A stretch of DNA of 64,000 nt from Strongylocentrotus purpuratus (Eukaryota; Echinodermata; Echinoidea; Camarodonta; Strongylocentrotidae). The first letter of the stretch is position 1. The number at the start of each line of letters is the position of its first letter. The notes beneath the pieces are model-generated. The model saw only the letters and a list, made by a program, of their open reading frames with translations. It had not been told where the DNA came from and did not search any database. Of the stretch, positions 52,280 to 64,000 are shown piece by piece. The stretch is from NCBI RefSeq assembly GCF_000002235.5, contig NW_022145610.1, positions 33,544,807 to 33,608,806 of the forward strand, given 5' to 3'. A program made the translations under genes and the position numbers.

Positions 52280-52475
52280 AGCAAATTGTGAGCAACATGT
52301 GAGGGCTCACATGCCTCCGGGTAATAGTGTTGAATTTCACTTTTGTGAGCCCTGGTCCACACGTTGCTCCCTCCCTTTTCCTCTTGTATTGTTTATGTAT
52401 TACATGCTCTGTCAAAATGTATTTGTATTGTGCTTTTATGATTGGCCTAATAAATAATAATAATAATTATAATTT
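52280..52475 (+). mobile_element. Repeat with internal hairpin and (AAT)n tail
   Basis: An imperfect inverted repeat (arms GAGCAACATGTG-AGGGCTCACA and TGTGAGCCCTGG-CACACGTTGCTC, about 52290-52370) is followed by a T-rich stretch ending GGCCTAATAAATAATAATAATAA. The AATAAA plus (AAT)n end resembles a retroposon 3' end; the hairpin may be a separate element. Confidence 0.35.
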
Positions 52476-55400
52476 GAGGAGGGAATAAATGAATTATTCA
52501 GAAATTTAAAATACTGCGACCTTTTTTGGGTTCAGCTGGATAGAGCATGTGCGAAAGTGCAGGGGTTTGATGTTGAAACAGGAGCCTGGTTGAAACATGC
52601 CAAATTTCACGTTTGCATTATTTTGCATACACTGCTTTTTAACCAACAATATATTGTTGGAACCTATTACAATAACATTGATAATAAAAATGATAATAAC
52701 GAAAATAAAAATATTTATACTAATATTAATAACAATAATAATAAATTGCACACGCTCCACTCCCTGGGGAGTATTTCGGAATAAGATCAAAGACACACTT
52801 ATAATCAAGAGAATAAGAGAAAGAACTTTATTCAGCTTTGTTTATACTTACAACACAGATACATACAAGTCCACATTATCTTCTTGTCAGCTGCAACACT
52901 TGTAAATAATTAACTTTCGAACCTTCATTCGAAATTGTATTGCAAGTCAATGCTAAATCTAAATAGATATAAATCATACAAAAAGGTCATCAATATCGTT
53001 ATAAAATCACGTAAAATTTATATTAAAATTTTGTTTAGTGCAGCTAAAAGTAGTGAACAAAGAAACAATAACACGGCCCGTAGGTCTTTTACAGCGACAA
53101 AAATCGTCATTAACAAAAGTTCTATTTAAAATAATTGTACTCGTTTCTGCCCATAGAATCGTAATGCAACACGATCTCAAATATTTTCGAAATATCAAGT
53201 AAAGAGTAATTTAATTTCCCTATACTACATCATTGTCATGTTCGAACACTTCAATTGGTGACGTATAAGGCTATTGAAATTGCCTTGTGTCGATTTCTCG
53301 AAACTAGTTGCTATCGTGTTATGTTAACAATTAGTATTTAATTTTCATTGAAATTTCTGAAGTCCGAATTCCAGATATTAATATTTTATTACATTTTTTA
53401 ATGTATTTTAATTTGTAACATTTTGCACGATTCATTTCTGAATTCAATTATTATTATTATCAATATTTTTACAAAATTGACTGGATAACTGACCACATGT
53501 CGTCAAACATTTACTTCATAATTCTTTGAATTTACATTCCAATTTAAAAAAAAAAGTTATGAAAAAATATAGGAAAATTGACAATTTGATACACAACTGT
53601 TTTCATGCATTGTTTAATGCTTGGTTTCATGCATGGTTTTAAAAAATCTGAAAATTCATCAATGCATGAATGAGGATTTTTCGGTGACATTCTTTCACCT
53701 CCAAATACATAAGCATTTTAAACAAAAGTATCTATTGTGGACAATAATGTAAAATGTCAAGCACTGAATAACCTTAAGAAAGACCTTTGTTATGATAATA
53801 ATTGAAAGAAACATAAATTTGCATAATAATTACAAATCTTGTAAGATTTTTTCCACACACAAACCTTCCAAGTACTTATATATAAACACCCAAAATGCAG
53901 CCAGTATGTTTTTAGCTATGTGAGGTATATGTATTAATTATCTTCTACGACGATCTACTTGTGACATGCAATAGAATAAGTTTTTACAAAGAAAAGGGCC
54001 TTAAAACCATTAGTATGTACAGCTGCAAGATATAAAGCTGCTTATAGTTCAAAGGAACCATCAGTTACGAAAGAAACATGATAGAAATACAAGGAATAAA
54101 CGAGAAACATTCTACGACGTCTTTTAACGATTTGGACAAGTTGTTTAAAGCGCTTTTCAGTAAAGTAGGCATATAATCACCCCAATCAATGGATTCTGTT
54201 ACGATCCAGCACTTTACAGTACACACTCTCAATTCCCTTGGGACCCAACATCTGAGACTATACACTCGGATTCTTGAGATTTATTTTCTCGAATTGAAGA
54301 AAAACATACTTAAACTTTACAAAAATACGTGAATAAATCACAGTCGCGTCATAATTATACTTTCAAGAATATTTTCCCCTGAAAAACCATCATATACCTG
54401 CAAAAATTCAATCGGAGGTCTGCAATATGTTTTTTGTTAAAGCAAAACTATGCCTTACTGAATCATAATCGGGTACATCAAAAGATGATTTCAAAGAGAA
54501 GGAACAAAATCTGAAATATTCTTGATCAAGACGTGGTTTAGTAAACTTGAATTGATTATCTATTTTCTGACTTCCAGAATCAATATTTGTTCCCAAATGT
54601 ATAATAAAGAGAGAAAATAATTACTAAATCAATGAACACGCAGCAAATACTCAGATAAAAAATGATCTTGCTAGGTACCCGTGTGAAATGTATTATGCAG
54701 ACAGTGGCATTTACAAACCTGATATCTGTTGTAATATAAGCGCGATTAATTTCATAATCATGGTGATCGCGAAAGACAAATAAAAAGTGAATTTTTTTTT
54801 TTTTGCAGCAGCAAGTAAATAGTAATGATGATAATAATAATAAAATTAATAATAATAATCATGATAATAATAATAATAATGATAATACAATTGTTATAAC
54901 AATACTAATAATGTTAATAACAATAATACAAATAATAATGCTAATAATGCTAATAATAAAGTAATATTGGATTTTTTTAAAGCGCACATATGCACCATGT
55001 AGATTCTCGATTTTGTGTAGACGTTTGAGTTAAATCTATACACACATAAAGTAGAGAAGGTTGAAAAAAAGAAAGATTTTGAAAAAAAAAGTTATAGATA
55101 AGAATAAAATACAAAATAACACAACATATAATAATGCAGCTTCCATGTTTGTTATAAAAGCACACGTTAAAATAGAAAGACATCTATACATCTTCTAAAA
55201 AAATCAATCACCCGTCATCCACTGACATAAGATATATATGATCATAATAACTACATTAAATATGTTTCGAAAACATAAAAACCCACAATATTTCATACTC
55301 AGCTTAGCAGAGTACGTTTCCTGATTTTCTTTTCAGTAATACTTTGATAAAATGTCCACAGTTGTGTGACGAAGTTGTGTCACATCATTAGCACAAATCA

Positions 55401-57566
55401 AGCGTTTAAAAACAAATAACTATGACTTAAAAATCTTCTCGTAAAAATGAAAAGATAAACGCAGCAATATGATGAACAATGTCAGTCAGAGGGAGATTCT
55501 CTTTAGAGAGATCTGAATTCCTCGTAGAATCCAACTAAATTTACAACGTATAATAACCCTTATTGTGCTATTGCTGCAATTTCGCACAGGCAAATCCCAT
55601 ATCACTATGTTTTCTGTAGCATACAAAGAGTTAAAGACTGCACCGATAACTACCAGATGACTATGGGGGAAATATTAAACCGCGCAGTAAAGGTTAGAAA
55701 ACACGAGGAAATCGACTCAGTTGTCCAGATTTGGGGAGGCTTTAGTCCAACAGATTTGTGTAAATTCGTCTACATTTTGTTAGTTAAAAACAACCCATTT
55801 AAAGAATAAGAACATCAGATTATTTTTCAGCTAGTTTCTCTTGAAATATAAACGTAAATCTGTTAGAAAATCCCTAGGCAACCTTAAAGTAAATAAACGC
55901 TAGCACTTGTTGTGCGGTGCCTTTTGAGTAAGAGAGGGGTACCCATTTCTTACAAAACTGATTAGCATTCAATTATTATATATATAATACGCACTGCGTC
56001 CCTGTATAATGTTTCATTATTCATTATTCTAGTCAATATTACGATATCGCCAGGGTTTTGTGATGAGTAATATTCAGGGAATTATTCGAAGTTCATTAAA
56101 TTGTTTTGTTGTTCTCTCCTGAACGATTTAGGGTAATCTTTGAAAATCGCAATTAAGTCATGAAAAATAAAAAGAGTTCCACATGAACCCTCTTAATTTC
56201 ACACACGCCATTTCGACGTTATAGACGTCGTATTTTGTGATTATCATCAACATCATCATCATCATGTACGCAAATAACTATGAACAGTGATAAAACTGAT
56301 ATAATTTCATTAGAATGAAATACTGACACGCACGAATCAATTATTAAGCACAACATACATATTGAATACTTCAACTCTACAAACTTTTAACAATGTACTT
56401 ATCTATTAACACACACATCCACATAATATTTTAATACGAAGTATAAGCAAAAAACACATAGTCATATCTTGTTTAACTACTTAAAAACCTATTTACATTG
56501 GTGGATAAAACGTTAGTGAACGGGTTTCCGCCATTATTTATATCACATATAAGTGTTAGTTTACTTTTTTTACAGTTCCATTTTCAATGGTTGAAATAAG
56601 TTACACAAAAAACATGTTTCGGGCATGTTTCATATATATGTGGTGGTCTTTGTAATGGCCTCTTTAGTAATCTGACACCATTATTCTTCTAAAATACATC
56701 AACACCATGGACTGCGCTGGGCGCATCCTTTCATACCTCCATGTTAAATACATTTTTAATAGTTGCAGGCTCTATACTTTACTATCAAAATCATACCATT
56801 CAGATACGATACTGATTTATGTTCTAAGGCAATTTATAACATGCACTTAAATCTGCAAATAATAATATTATGATAATTTGAACAGATCATTCTGTTCTTA
56901 TTAAACACTTGTTGGGAAAAAGATTATACTGGGATTCAGCATCGTAAGGGGTCAGAGTGGGAGGAGCATAGCATTTTTTTCTCTTTCACCATTTGTTTGA
57001 CATTTATATGTCAGGAGGAGTTAACTTCGGTATTCCTAATTCTTAAGCCCTACCACTTTCTACCAAGTTTGCTATTGACTATGATATTTAACTACGATTC
57101 GAGTGTCTCCTCCTCGCGATTGGATATATATAGAGTCCAATCAGTTATCATTGTGTCATTAAATTCATTATGTATCAGATTACAATAACTATTTGAAAAC
57201 ATCTGGCAAATCTTGTGGTGATTGCATAATGTTATTGATGTACACATTCTATAATGTGTGTCGCCAAGGAAACCCATGGTTTCAATAACACAATGGATTT
57301 CACTAGCACCAGTATGCTTTGAAACATTTTATCTTTAAGCAAAGATTTATCGAAATCTTGAATGAAAATTGCTTCACTAAAGCGCGCCTTATCTTAACGT
57401 TTCTGTCTGAATAGAAAAGCTAATAGACTGGGAGTTCTCAACATCATCAAAGTTGGCTTCATGCACAGCTATCAATTCGTTTTAAAAAGAAAAGTAGGCG
57501 TGTCCAAGCCCCTGAATGCCCCTTTTACATCGCATTCATACAAATATAACCTAAGTCAATCAAATA
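52476..57566. other. Region 3' of NR6A1, includes its untranslated end
   Basis: AT-rich DNA with short frames only. The NR6A1 3' UTR must occupy the right part. An ATTAAA on the minus strand near 56755 is one possible polyadenylation signal, not proven. Confidence 0.4.
54824..54965 (+). repeat. (AAT)n tract
   Basis: Degenerate AAT/ATG triplets. Confidence 0.9.
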
Positions 57567-57805
57567 CTAGCGCTTGGGTGGGGCCACACCCGCGTGCATG
57601 ATGGCCTTAAACAGAAGGGGTGCATTGTCGAAGGATATGGCGTTGCACTTCAATGCCAGGTGGCGAATCTGCGGAATAAGGATGAGAAGTTCGCGGAAAC
57701 GCTCGGCCGCGATGTTGTTGTTCAGCTGCACGTGGTCATGTAGTACGTAGTAGTACTGCTTGCTTAGATCCTTGATCACCGGCAGCTTCGTCAGGTTTGG
57801 ATTCT
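57567..57805 (-). CDS. NR6A1: NR6A1/GCNF-type nuclear receptor, last coding exon (end of ligand-binding domain)
   Basis: Terminal coding exon: CCCCTGCAG acceptor, then two bases that complete a Glu codon with the phase-1 base of the previous exon, then 78 codons and TAG at 57567-57569. The joined protein runs ICFLNP-E-NPNLTKLPV, the same spacing as vertebrate GCNF (FLNQDIRGLTSASQLEQLNKRYWY). Residues 12-22 (DLSKQYYYVLH) match the GCNF RYWYICQD helix, RFRELLILIPQIRHLA (35-50) matches RFPDLMMCLPEIRYIA, and APLLFKAIMH (61-70) matches LPLLFKVVLH. The C-terminal helix lacks the acidic residue of a canonical AF-2, as in vertebrate GCNF, which fits a receptor that does not activate by the classical coactivator route. 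The end AGVAPPKR is lineage-specific. The 3' UTR must lie below 57567; I could not settle a polyadenylation site. Confidence 0.93.
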
Positions 57806-58195
57806 CTGCAGGGGAAAGAAAAGATAAACAATTTGAATGTATAACTTATAGGATGGGCAGACATGTCTACGTAACTTGTTTTTATACTTTGATTGGAAGA
57901 GTTCAAAATGATAACAAATAAGGATTGTGGATTCTTTAAATCATTGTCAAGTTGTCTTTGGTAACGGCATTTTGATATCTTCGGCCAGTGAAGTGAGTAG
58001 ACGGGGCTGCGCTTCAGTTCGAAAGGGAGGTAGAATTATGATATCAAATCTTAAATGTTGAATTACTGAAGGGCAAATTTTACTTTGTCCTTAATCCCGA
58101 GAAGTCTCAGTCATTATAAGTAAAGAAGTTAGATTATAATAAAAATATATATATTGATGGGGTATTGTAAAGTAAAAATATACTTTTCGACTTAC
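57806..58195 (-). other. Intron between the two NR6A1 LBD exons
   Basis: 390-bp AT-rich phase-1 intron with GTAAGTCG at its 5' end and CCCCTGCAG at its 3' end. No repeat or reading frame of note inside it. Confidence 0.9.
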
Positions 58196-58919
58196 CTGGG
58201 TTTAAGAAGCAGATGACCTTGAGACAGACGTGTTCCTGGACGCTGACCTTGAGAGCCCGGTATCTCGCCAGAGCGTTGGTAGCCACATCAATAATCTCCA
58301 GTCCATTCTGCCCGAACTTCCGCAGCTCATCCTCGCTGGGGATGTAGGTGTCCAGGATTTGGCCAAGCTTGGTGAAGAGTTCCAACGGCTGCGTTCGCAT
58401 GACTTCAAGCAGGAGGAGCTCGATGAGACAAGTGGTAAGGAGCGATGTTGAATCGGAGATCGGGATCTTGGACTGGAACGGCAACCGTTTGGTCCACTGG
58501 ATCTGGTGATGAAGCATCCGGTCCATGAGCTTGCAGAGGAGTTCAAAGAGTCCCGCGTAACCGACTTGTTGGTTCGTGGCGACTTCGAAAGGCAGGGTGA
58601 GCGGTTCGATCGGTTCGGCCACGATGAGGGCTTCTACTTCGGGTAGGAGGGCCAAATTGCGTGAGGCTTCGCGTTCGGCGCGCTCCATGCGACGCGCGTA
58701 CTCGGCTGCGCTGATGCCGGCAACACCGGCGACGGCCATGGCGGGGTTTCCGGCGAAGTCGAAGTAGTGATCACTGGAGCTTGACCCTACAGAGGTCGGT
58801 GAGAAGGTAGGGGAGACACCGTCACTGCCATCGTTAGGGCTTTTAGTGGTCAGTCCGTTCATCTCTTCGCGAGCATACTCCTCACCAGACATTATCCGTT
58901 CAATCTCCTCGGGGCTCAA
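58196..58919 (-). CDS. NR6A1: NR6A1/GCNF-type nuclear receptor, exon with hinge and most of ligand-binding domain
   Basis: Internal exon of 724 bp, 241 codons plus one base. It starts after a TTTAG acceptor and ends at a CAG|GTAAG donor (phase 1). The first codon is TTG (Leu), reached by splicing, so this is not a translation start. Residues 2-12 (SPEEIERIMSG) nearly match the vertebrate GCNF hinge motif SEEEIERIMSG, which is the strongest identifier. Residues about 13-90 are a Ser/Gly/Ala-rich linker. The ligand-binding fold begins near residue 93: helix 3 is about 121-147, the nuclear receptor signature is at 142-170 (QWTKRLPF, then DSTSLL), PSEDEL is at 194-199, and VCLKVICFLNP ends the exon. 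GCNF is known as a DNA-binding orphan repressor that recognises TCAAGGTCA-type sites and acts in germ-line and embryonic control. The vertebrate Trp in the segment after the signature is Leu here. DBD exons are not in the window. Confidence 0.93.
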
Positions 58920-61059
58920 CTAAACAAGGGAGAACATACAAAACAACAGAGAAAAACATGAGTAAAATCAACAAATTTTAATTCTTCGCGACTTAACAAT
59001 TGGTTTATTAAATCACATCACTTTGTTCATATAATCTTATAAGACATTCTTTTTGCACAAATATATTTGGGAAGGATAGACAATTGTACGCTGTGCCATT
59101 TGGGGGAAACCTTGGCAGTAACGAATAAAGAATACGAGTGGCGCTGGGGTGACGCCCCTCCCTTGGTTGGCATGGAAACTATTACAAAATATCACAGTGG
59201 TATAACAGCCAATATCATTTAATGTCATATTGCATCGGAAAAAATGGTGTAAGCAATCAAGAATGTAATGCAGAATACTGGATCGCCGATTGGAGCATAG
59301 TTAAATAAAGCCACCGCCCTCCTTCTTTCCGTGTGTGGATACGCCTCTAGTGGGCACTTGGTACTTCAATTGTCCATATAGCAAGGCAAAGAATCTGGAT
59401 ACCCGAAGAAGTAAACCAGAGAGAATCACCTGTCCATTCCTTGTATTTACCAGGTTATTAATTCAAAAATATTTCTTTTATTTAAAGACATTACACGTAA
59501 TAATGATAACATTATTTAAAAGTTTTACTCCCGATTGGTTCCATTTAAGATTTGATTATTGAAAACAAAAAATTATTGTTCACGTTTCTTGTTTTGTCCT
59601 ATGATTTTGACATTTTGACGTTTTTACGTTGATTTTGATGTTGATTTTGACGTCTAATATGTTCCTCAAGCTTTTCCCACCTATCAAAGTGTGATTTCGA
59701 TTTCAAATTATTATGTTTGTTTTCCACCTTATTTTGTCTTTTTTTTTGTCCCCCCCCCCAAAAAAAAACACACACAACACCCGAATTGAATTGAAATTCA
59801 TTGTCACAATGGTGTTAATAAAATCATTACTTTCATTAAGACTTGAATAGTCTATCTATAGTTGCATATCATTGATATCAGCTGTATAACCTTACTTCTC
59901 ATCATCTTTTGGTCTGATTGTCAAGATTGACATGAACTTTCAAAAGCTGCAAAGCACCTTCAAGCCATCGTGTACATAACAATTAAGTGTACAACGAAAT
60001 TACAAAAGTGTGTTATGACCTGTAACTCAAACACATCAAAATCTTTTTCTTCTTTTGAATACAGATGATGTGAACTTTGAAGGGCTAACTGCGAACAATG
60101 TGTTTAATTTCACGGGATTAGTAAAAACACAAAATGGATGAAAACATTTTGGTAACCTTCGCACTTGTAGTCTTTCCATTAAACATTATCGGAGGTATAC
60201 GTGTCACAGTCGCCCCTCAAATATGCAGTAGATATTCTACTGCGGCCTAATGGTGCATGTTCAAGAGAAGATTGGGTTCTTCTTTAATAAGGTGGGAAAT
60301 ACTTTGTAAGTTTTCTCATTCTTTTAGTCAGTTTAAAAGAACTTCGTTATGGAAATATCACATGAAGAAGATTGCCCTTCAAGTGATCTCATTTTCAAAA
60401 ATACGGCAAGATATAGCTGTGTTTGGACCGTCTCATAAAGCCATGTTTGTGTAAACAGTGCATGTGAGTTTCATTATGACTGTGGCAACTTCTCATCCAC
60501 AATTTGAAGATTCCGAAACCTCACAGCTAACACCAATTCATAAGAAAGAATAAAATAGACCCTTCAAAATTGCTTTCAGTTCCAAACAGTTTCATTCAGA
60601 ATCGTATTGGCGGACAGAACCCAACTTTATCTTTAACCAATGCAGAGAGGAAGGGTTGACAGCTTTATAGTTTCTAATCGAATCTTCCTTGGGACCATTT
60701 CTCTTCTTTTCTTTTAGATTGAAATTAATCTCCGCTGAATGAAATTGTTTTCACCTTGGCAATTCCCATGTTTATGTGTAATATCTGTTTACCTCCCCCA
60801 TCCTCCCACAGTTTAATGCTCATGTAATTATGCTGCATTATTCATCCCTTTGCAGTCTGTGTTCATCAACATTTAACAAATAAATTCGTGAAACCTGGCT
60901 ACACGAAGGCTCTTAGTTTGTTAGACAGACCAAAACTATGTATTGGTGATGTCATTAGTATAGTGTGGTTTGTTTTTGTTTTGTTTTTCTCACCTGAGAT
61001 AAATTTGCAACATTTTAGCGTGTAAGGGGATCAAGCCGGAGGAAAAATGTTACCTGGAT

Positions 61060-61106
61060 ATAAAACATAATGTGTCCTATTTTAAATACGACACATTATG
61101 TTTTAT
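61060..61106. repeat. Perfect 17-bp hairpin
   Basis: ATAAAACATAATGTGTC at 61060-61076 and its exact complement at 61090-61106, with a 13-base spacer. Confidence 0.85.
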
Positions 61107-61949
61107 GATTTTAGATGGAAAGTTTTTCTCTATTTTTCATTGACCGTTGATGTCGGAGAGCACAACATAGTTGGACATCTGCTCTTGTATTGTATATATG
61201 GATATTTATCTGTGTATATTATTTGAACACTGAACATGGTAAATTCATGGTCCTCCCAACTCACCATTCATTTTGCTTTTCCTTAAACCTTCCGCCCCGC
61301 CCCGTAGCCCCCGTAGCCCCCGTATCCAGTCATCGTTACACGCCCTTCATTTTTATGGTTCTGGCAAATAAAAGCCGATTTTTTTTTTCACTGGACAATG
61401 GTGTGCTCCTATCAATTCTCTTCCATGATGTTATAAATCGTATAAATGTCACTGAGGATTAGGGGCTGAAAAAACGAGACGACATTATAAAGATCTACCA
61501 CAAAATACCATCAGGGTCCCTGTGCATACCGTTCCCATAAAAAAATGGAATAGAATCCCTTATATTCATTGTTAGTTTGAACATTCACAGTGCTATCCCA
61601 TTAAAAACATTTCAAAGGCACAGCGAGCCCAATCAATTCTATTCCTTTAACCAAACTTCATCATTAGTGACATTAACTCTAGCCTATTTTATCTCTTTGA
61701 CCTCGCCCGAGTGCGATTGTTGCCAGCAGGGCCATATTCGTTTTCATACATCTAGTGTGCAAGGTAAAATGTCGTGTTCCATAATAGACGTGCAGCTATT
61801 GAACCCCCCCCCCCCCCCACCCGACAGGTCATTTTCTCGCACGATTTCATGCTCTGCTGACACAATGGACGCAACAGCCGATGGAGAGAGAAAATCAATT
61901 CGTGCAAAAGAAAATGTGCACAATGCGCTTTGCATCGATTGGAAACATA

Positions 61950-62060
61950 CGCGTCCTTGGAGTTACGTCACCGGCATGATAAGATGTCGCATGCGGGCTC
62001 GGGAGGGCAGCGTCCCCGGGCAAGCAGCGGGTGGCTTGGCTGGCTGACCGCTAAGGGGTA
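61950..62060. promoter_or_regulatory. CpG-richer islet within NR6A1 intron
   Basis: Contains TTACGTCACCGGC (CRE-like) and GTCGCATGCGGGC. It could be an intronic enhancer or alternative promoter of NR6A1; motif evidence only. Confidence 0.25.
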
Positions 62061-64000
62061 AGGGGGAAATGAGCTTACGTGATGTATGCGCAAGCACGAT
62101 AACATTCGCGGCTGTCTCCCTAATCATTAATTTCGACGTGCCCTTGCACATCGTCTCCCGAATTTATCACTCGGCAATTAGAGAGTTACGTAACGGGCCA
62201 AGGTTGGACAAAGATTTTAGGCCTAGAGCCAACAATAGAGGGACGTTCGTTAGCAGGAGGCATGACTGAGCTGCTGTACCGCAGATCCTACAAGTCGTTA
62301 AAATTACTTATGGACATACGTACAGGATCTCATTATACCACAGTCGATAGTGTATACTTTGAACGAAAGGCAAGACCTTTATCTAAATCATTACCATATC
62401 CCCAACAGCTGTATTTATTTATTTATAATATGAAAGAAGTCTTCTAGGTTTATCGCTTTTAAAAGGCATCAAGCTTAAAGTCTTGACTTTTCCGTGTATT
62501 AAAACTAAAAGCGCTTCATAACCACTGTTTTTTAGTTCTATTTGACAGTGTATCGATTTATTTTAAGAAGGAAGCATTTTGAAAAAGAAAAAGGCTGAAT
62601 ACAAACATCTGAATACCGTACATCGAACAGACTGAGGCCATACAAATATATGACCGTAACCAACTCACAGACCCCTGTACTTCAAGTAGTAATTGAGTGA
62701 TGGGTTTCCCAAAATACACATATTGACAGAAACAGACATACAGTGTTTTTCTTATTGTAAAGATCCATGTTCGTTTGCAAATTCAAATTCATTTTTTTCG
62801 AATTCCGTATTTAAATATGATTCTACTTAACTCTAGGAGTGAGTAGACTTTGATGCAAATAATACACATTAACATAGTTGTGAGAAGGGGACTAGGGAAT
62901 TGCAGAAGTTGAATCATGTGGAATATGATGGAAAATTCATGCTTAAATATCTTGACTAACAGATCACAAAGAGAACAAAACCTAACAAGCCAAAATTATC
63001 TACATTGTCTACAATTTCTAGATGCTGAACAGGCTTTGACAAGTAGCAGAATAGAAGTAGAAGTAATACGTGAAATGAGATATGAATCCCTTCTAGAAAC
63101 ATGTAGATTCACATGCAACGAAATTTCTTTTAAAAAAAGTTTGGAGGGCCTGTGCCCTGTGTCAACTGTCAGTAGACTTATGGGTTCACCAGAACATCAG
63201 AAAATCTGTCTTTTGTGTTATTTTTTTCGGGGCTGATTTAGAGGCGAGGGTGTATATAAAACCATGGTCGTAAAAGAAATCTACCTCATATCACATATGC
63301 TCGAAACATTTCATTAATGTCATGTCGTAAATATTTTTTCGCGACGTTTCCCTGGAAACTAATTTTCCTTATAAATGAAACACCTGGCGGAGTGGTAATT
63401 CGAATGACGTAAATGGTTCGAACATTTCGTGTCAAACTCTCGAGTTGATCTAGTTGTGACTGGTTGGATTTTCGTTTCGATTTGTTTTTGTGATAGAAAG
63501 TAACACCTTCCTCTTCCCGGCCATTCAATGTATAATAAAATAACGTCAAGTACCATGTTATGAGGGAGAAAGAAATAAAGAGTAATAAACGACAAGAGCA
63601 AGGGGAAATAAGGGGGAGCCTTTCAACTTGAAACATTTGTTTCGATGATCTGTTTTGAAGATCATTTTATTTTGAATAAAGAACAGTCTGGTGCAGACGA
63701 GAAAGATGAGAACCCGTGAAGTGGAAAGACAAATAACTATATTAAAATGAACTGTAGATGGCGCAAATCCATCATCATGGACAATGTCAAACAACGGAGT
63801 TTCTTGACTGCAAGTTGCTTTTCACCGACATGGACGAAATTTCAGGAGCAATTCAAACTGAAATTTCTATTGAAACATTGCCAAGTCTTCTTGTTTAACA
63901 AATTGACATTTTGAACAAAGCTTCGAAAACATAACCTACTCTCTGCCAATTCGAATTTTTTTCCAGTTGTTGCTTTTGCTCAAAGATTAATTTTGCCAAG

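Larger units (their letters stand above)
58920..64000 (-). other. Upstream NR6A1 intron (partial, runs off the right edge)
   Basis: AT-rich DNA that precedes the LBD exon on its own strand. I looked for the two zinc-finger exons and the GRNK-type T-box exon on the minus strand and found none, so the intron should exceed 5 kb. It contains a poly-C run near 59751, a 45-bp perfect-arm hairpin at 61060-61106, a C run at 61804-61818 and a CpG-richer islet at about 61950-62060. Short open frames here have no recognisable homology. Confidence 0.6.

Noticed and set aside
58917-58919. Translation start of NR6A1 at the first codon of the LBD exon
   Set aside because: The codon is TTG directly after a splice acceptor, and family members continue upstream into the zinc-finger domain.
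61577-62047. 156-codon plus-strand frame as a gene inside the NR6A1 intron
   Set aside because: It is broken up by a poly-C run and shows no domain; the GC islet at its end better fits regulatory DNA.

Overview
The window is AT-rich animal DNA with introns, dense microsatellites and many small transposon relics. It is a eukaryotic, intron-bearing genome. The only gene I can name is the 3' half of a GCNF/NR6A1-type orphan nuclear receptor, read on the minus strand at 57567-58919 as two exons with clean GT-AG borders. Abundant (GA)n and poly(G) tracts, tRNA-headed SINEs and a bilaterian nuclear receptor suggest a marine invertebrate. An echinoderm or other invertebrate deuterostome is my best guess, but a lophotrochozoan is not excluded.

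Layout. From 1 to about 31 kb there is no coding exon I can defend. This part holds large (CT/GA)n, (TAC)n and (TTA)n arrays, a 740-bp GATA/GACA array at 24.05-24.8 kb, a 1.16-kb TIR-flanked CpG-rich repeat at 16.08-17.24 kb, and a few CpG-richer islets with promoter-type motifs (E2F-like, inverted CCAAT). From 31 to 43 kb the mobile-element density rises: a 106-bp foldback MITE (33.6 kb), three tRNA-headed SINE copies (35.7, 39.8 and 42.6 kb), a TIR element beginning CAGTGGCGTA (35.87-36.1 kb), and a diverged complex tandem repeat split by (GAA)n expansions (36.65-37.6 kb). At 43277-43465 minus there is a 189-bp proline-rich orphan exon with good splice sites. From 44 to 57 kb lie LINE 3' ends (45.2-45.5 kb plus; 49.87-50.75 kb minus, Tx1/L1-like with poly-A tail), a SINE tail related to the one at 42.6 kb, and a 313-bp MITE (51.37-51.68 kb).

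The NR6A1 ligand-binding exons lie at 57.57-58.92 kb. The rest, to 64 kb, is upstream intron on the gene's own strand; the zinc-finger exons were not found and probably lie beyond the right edge. In vertebrates NR6A1 has NR5A1 just downstream on the same strand. The orphan exon at 43.3 kb is in the right place and orientation for such a neighbour, but its sequence does not prove this.

No new gene system, CRISPR array, rRNA or intact tRNA was seen. Nearly all the long open frames are microsatellite translations (poly-Leu/Ser, poly-Asn, poly-Thr, Lys/Glu/Arg) and are not annotated as genes.
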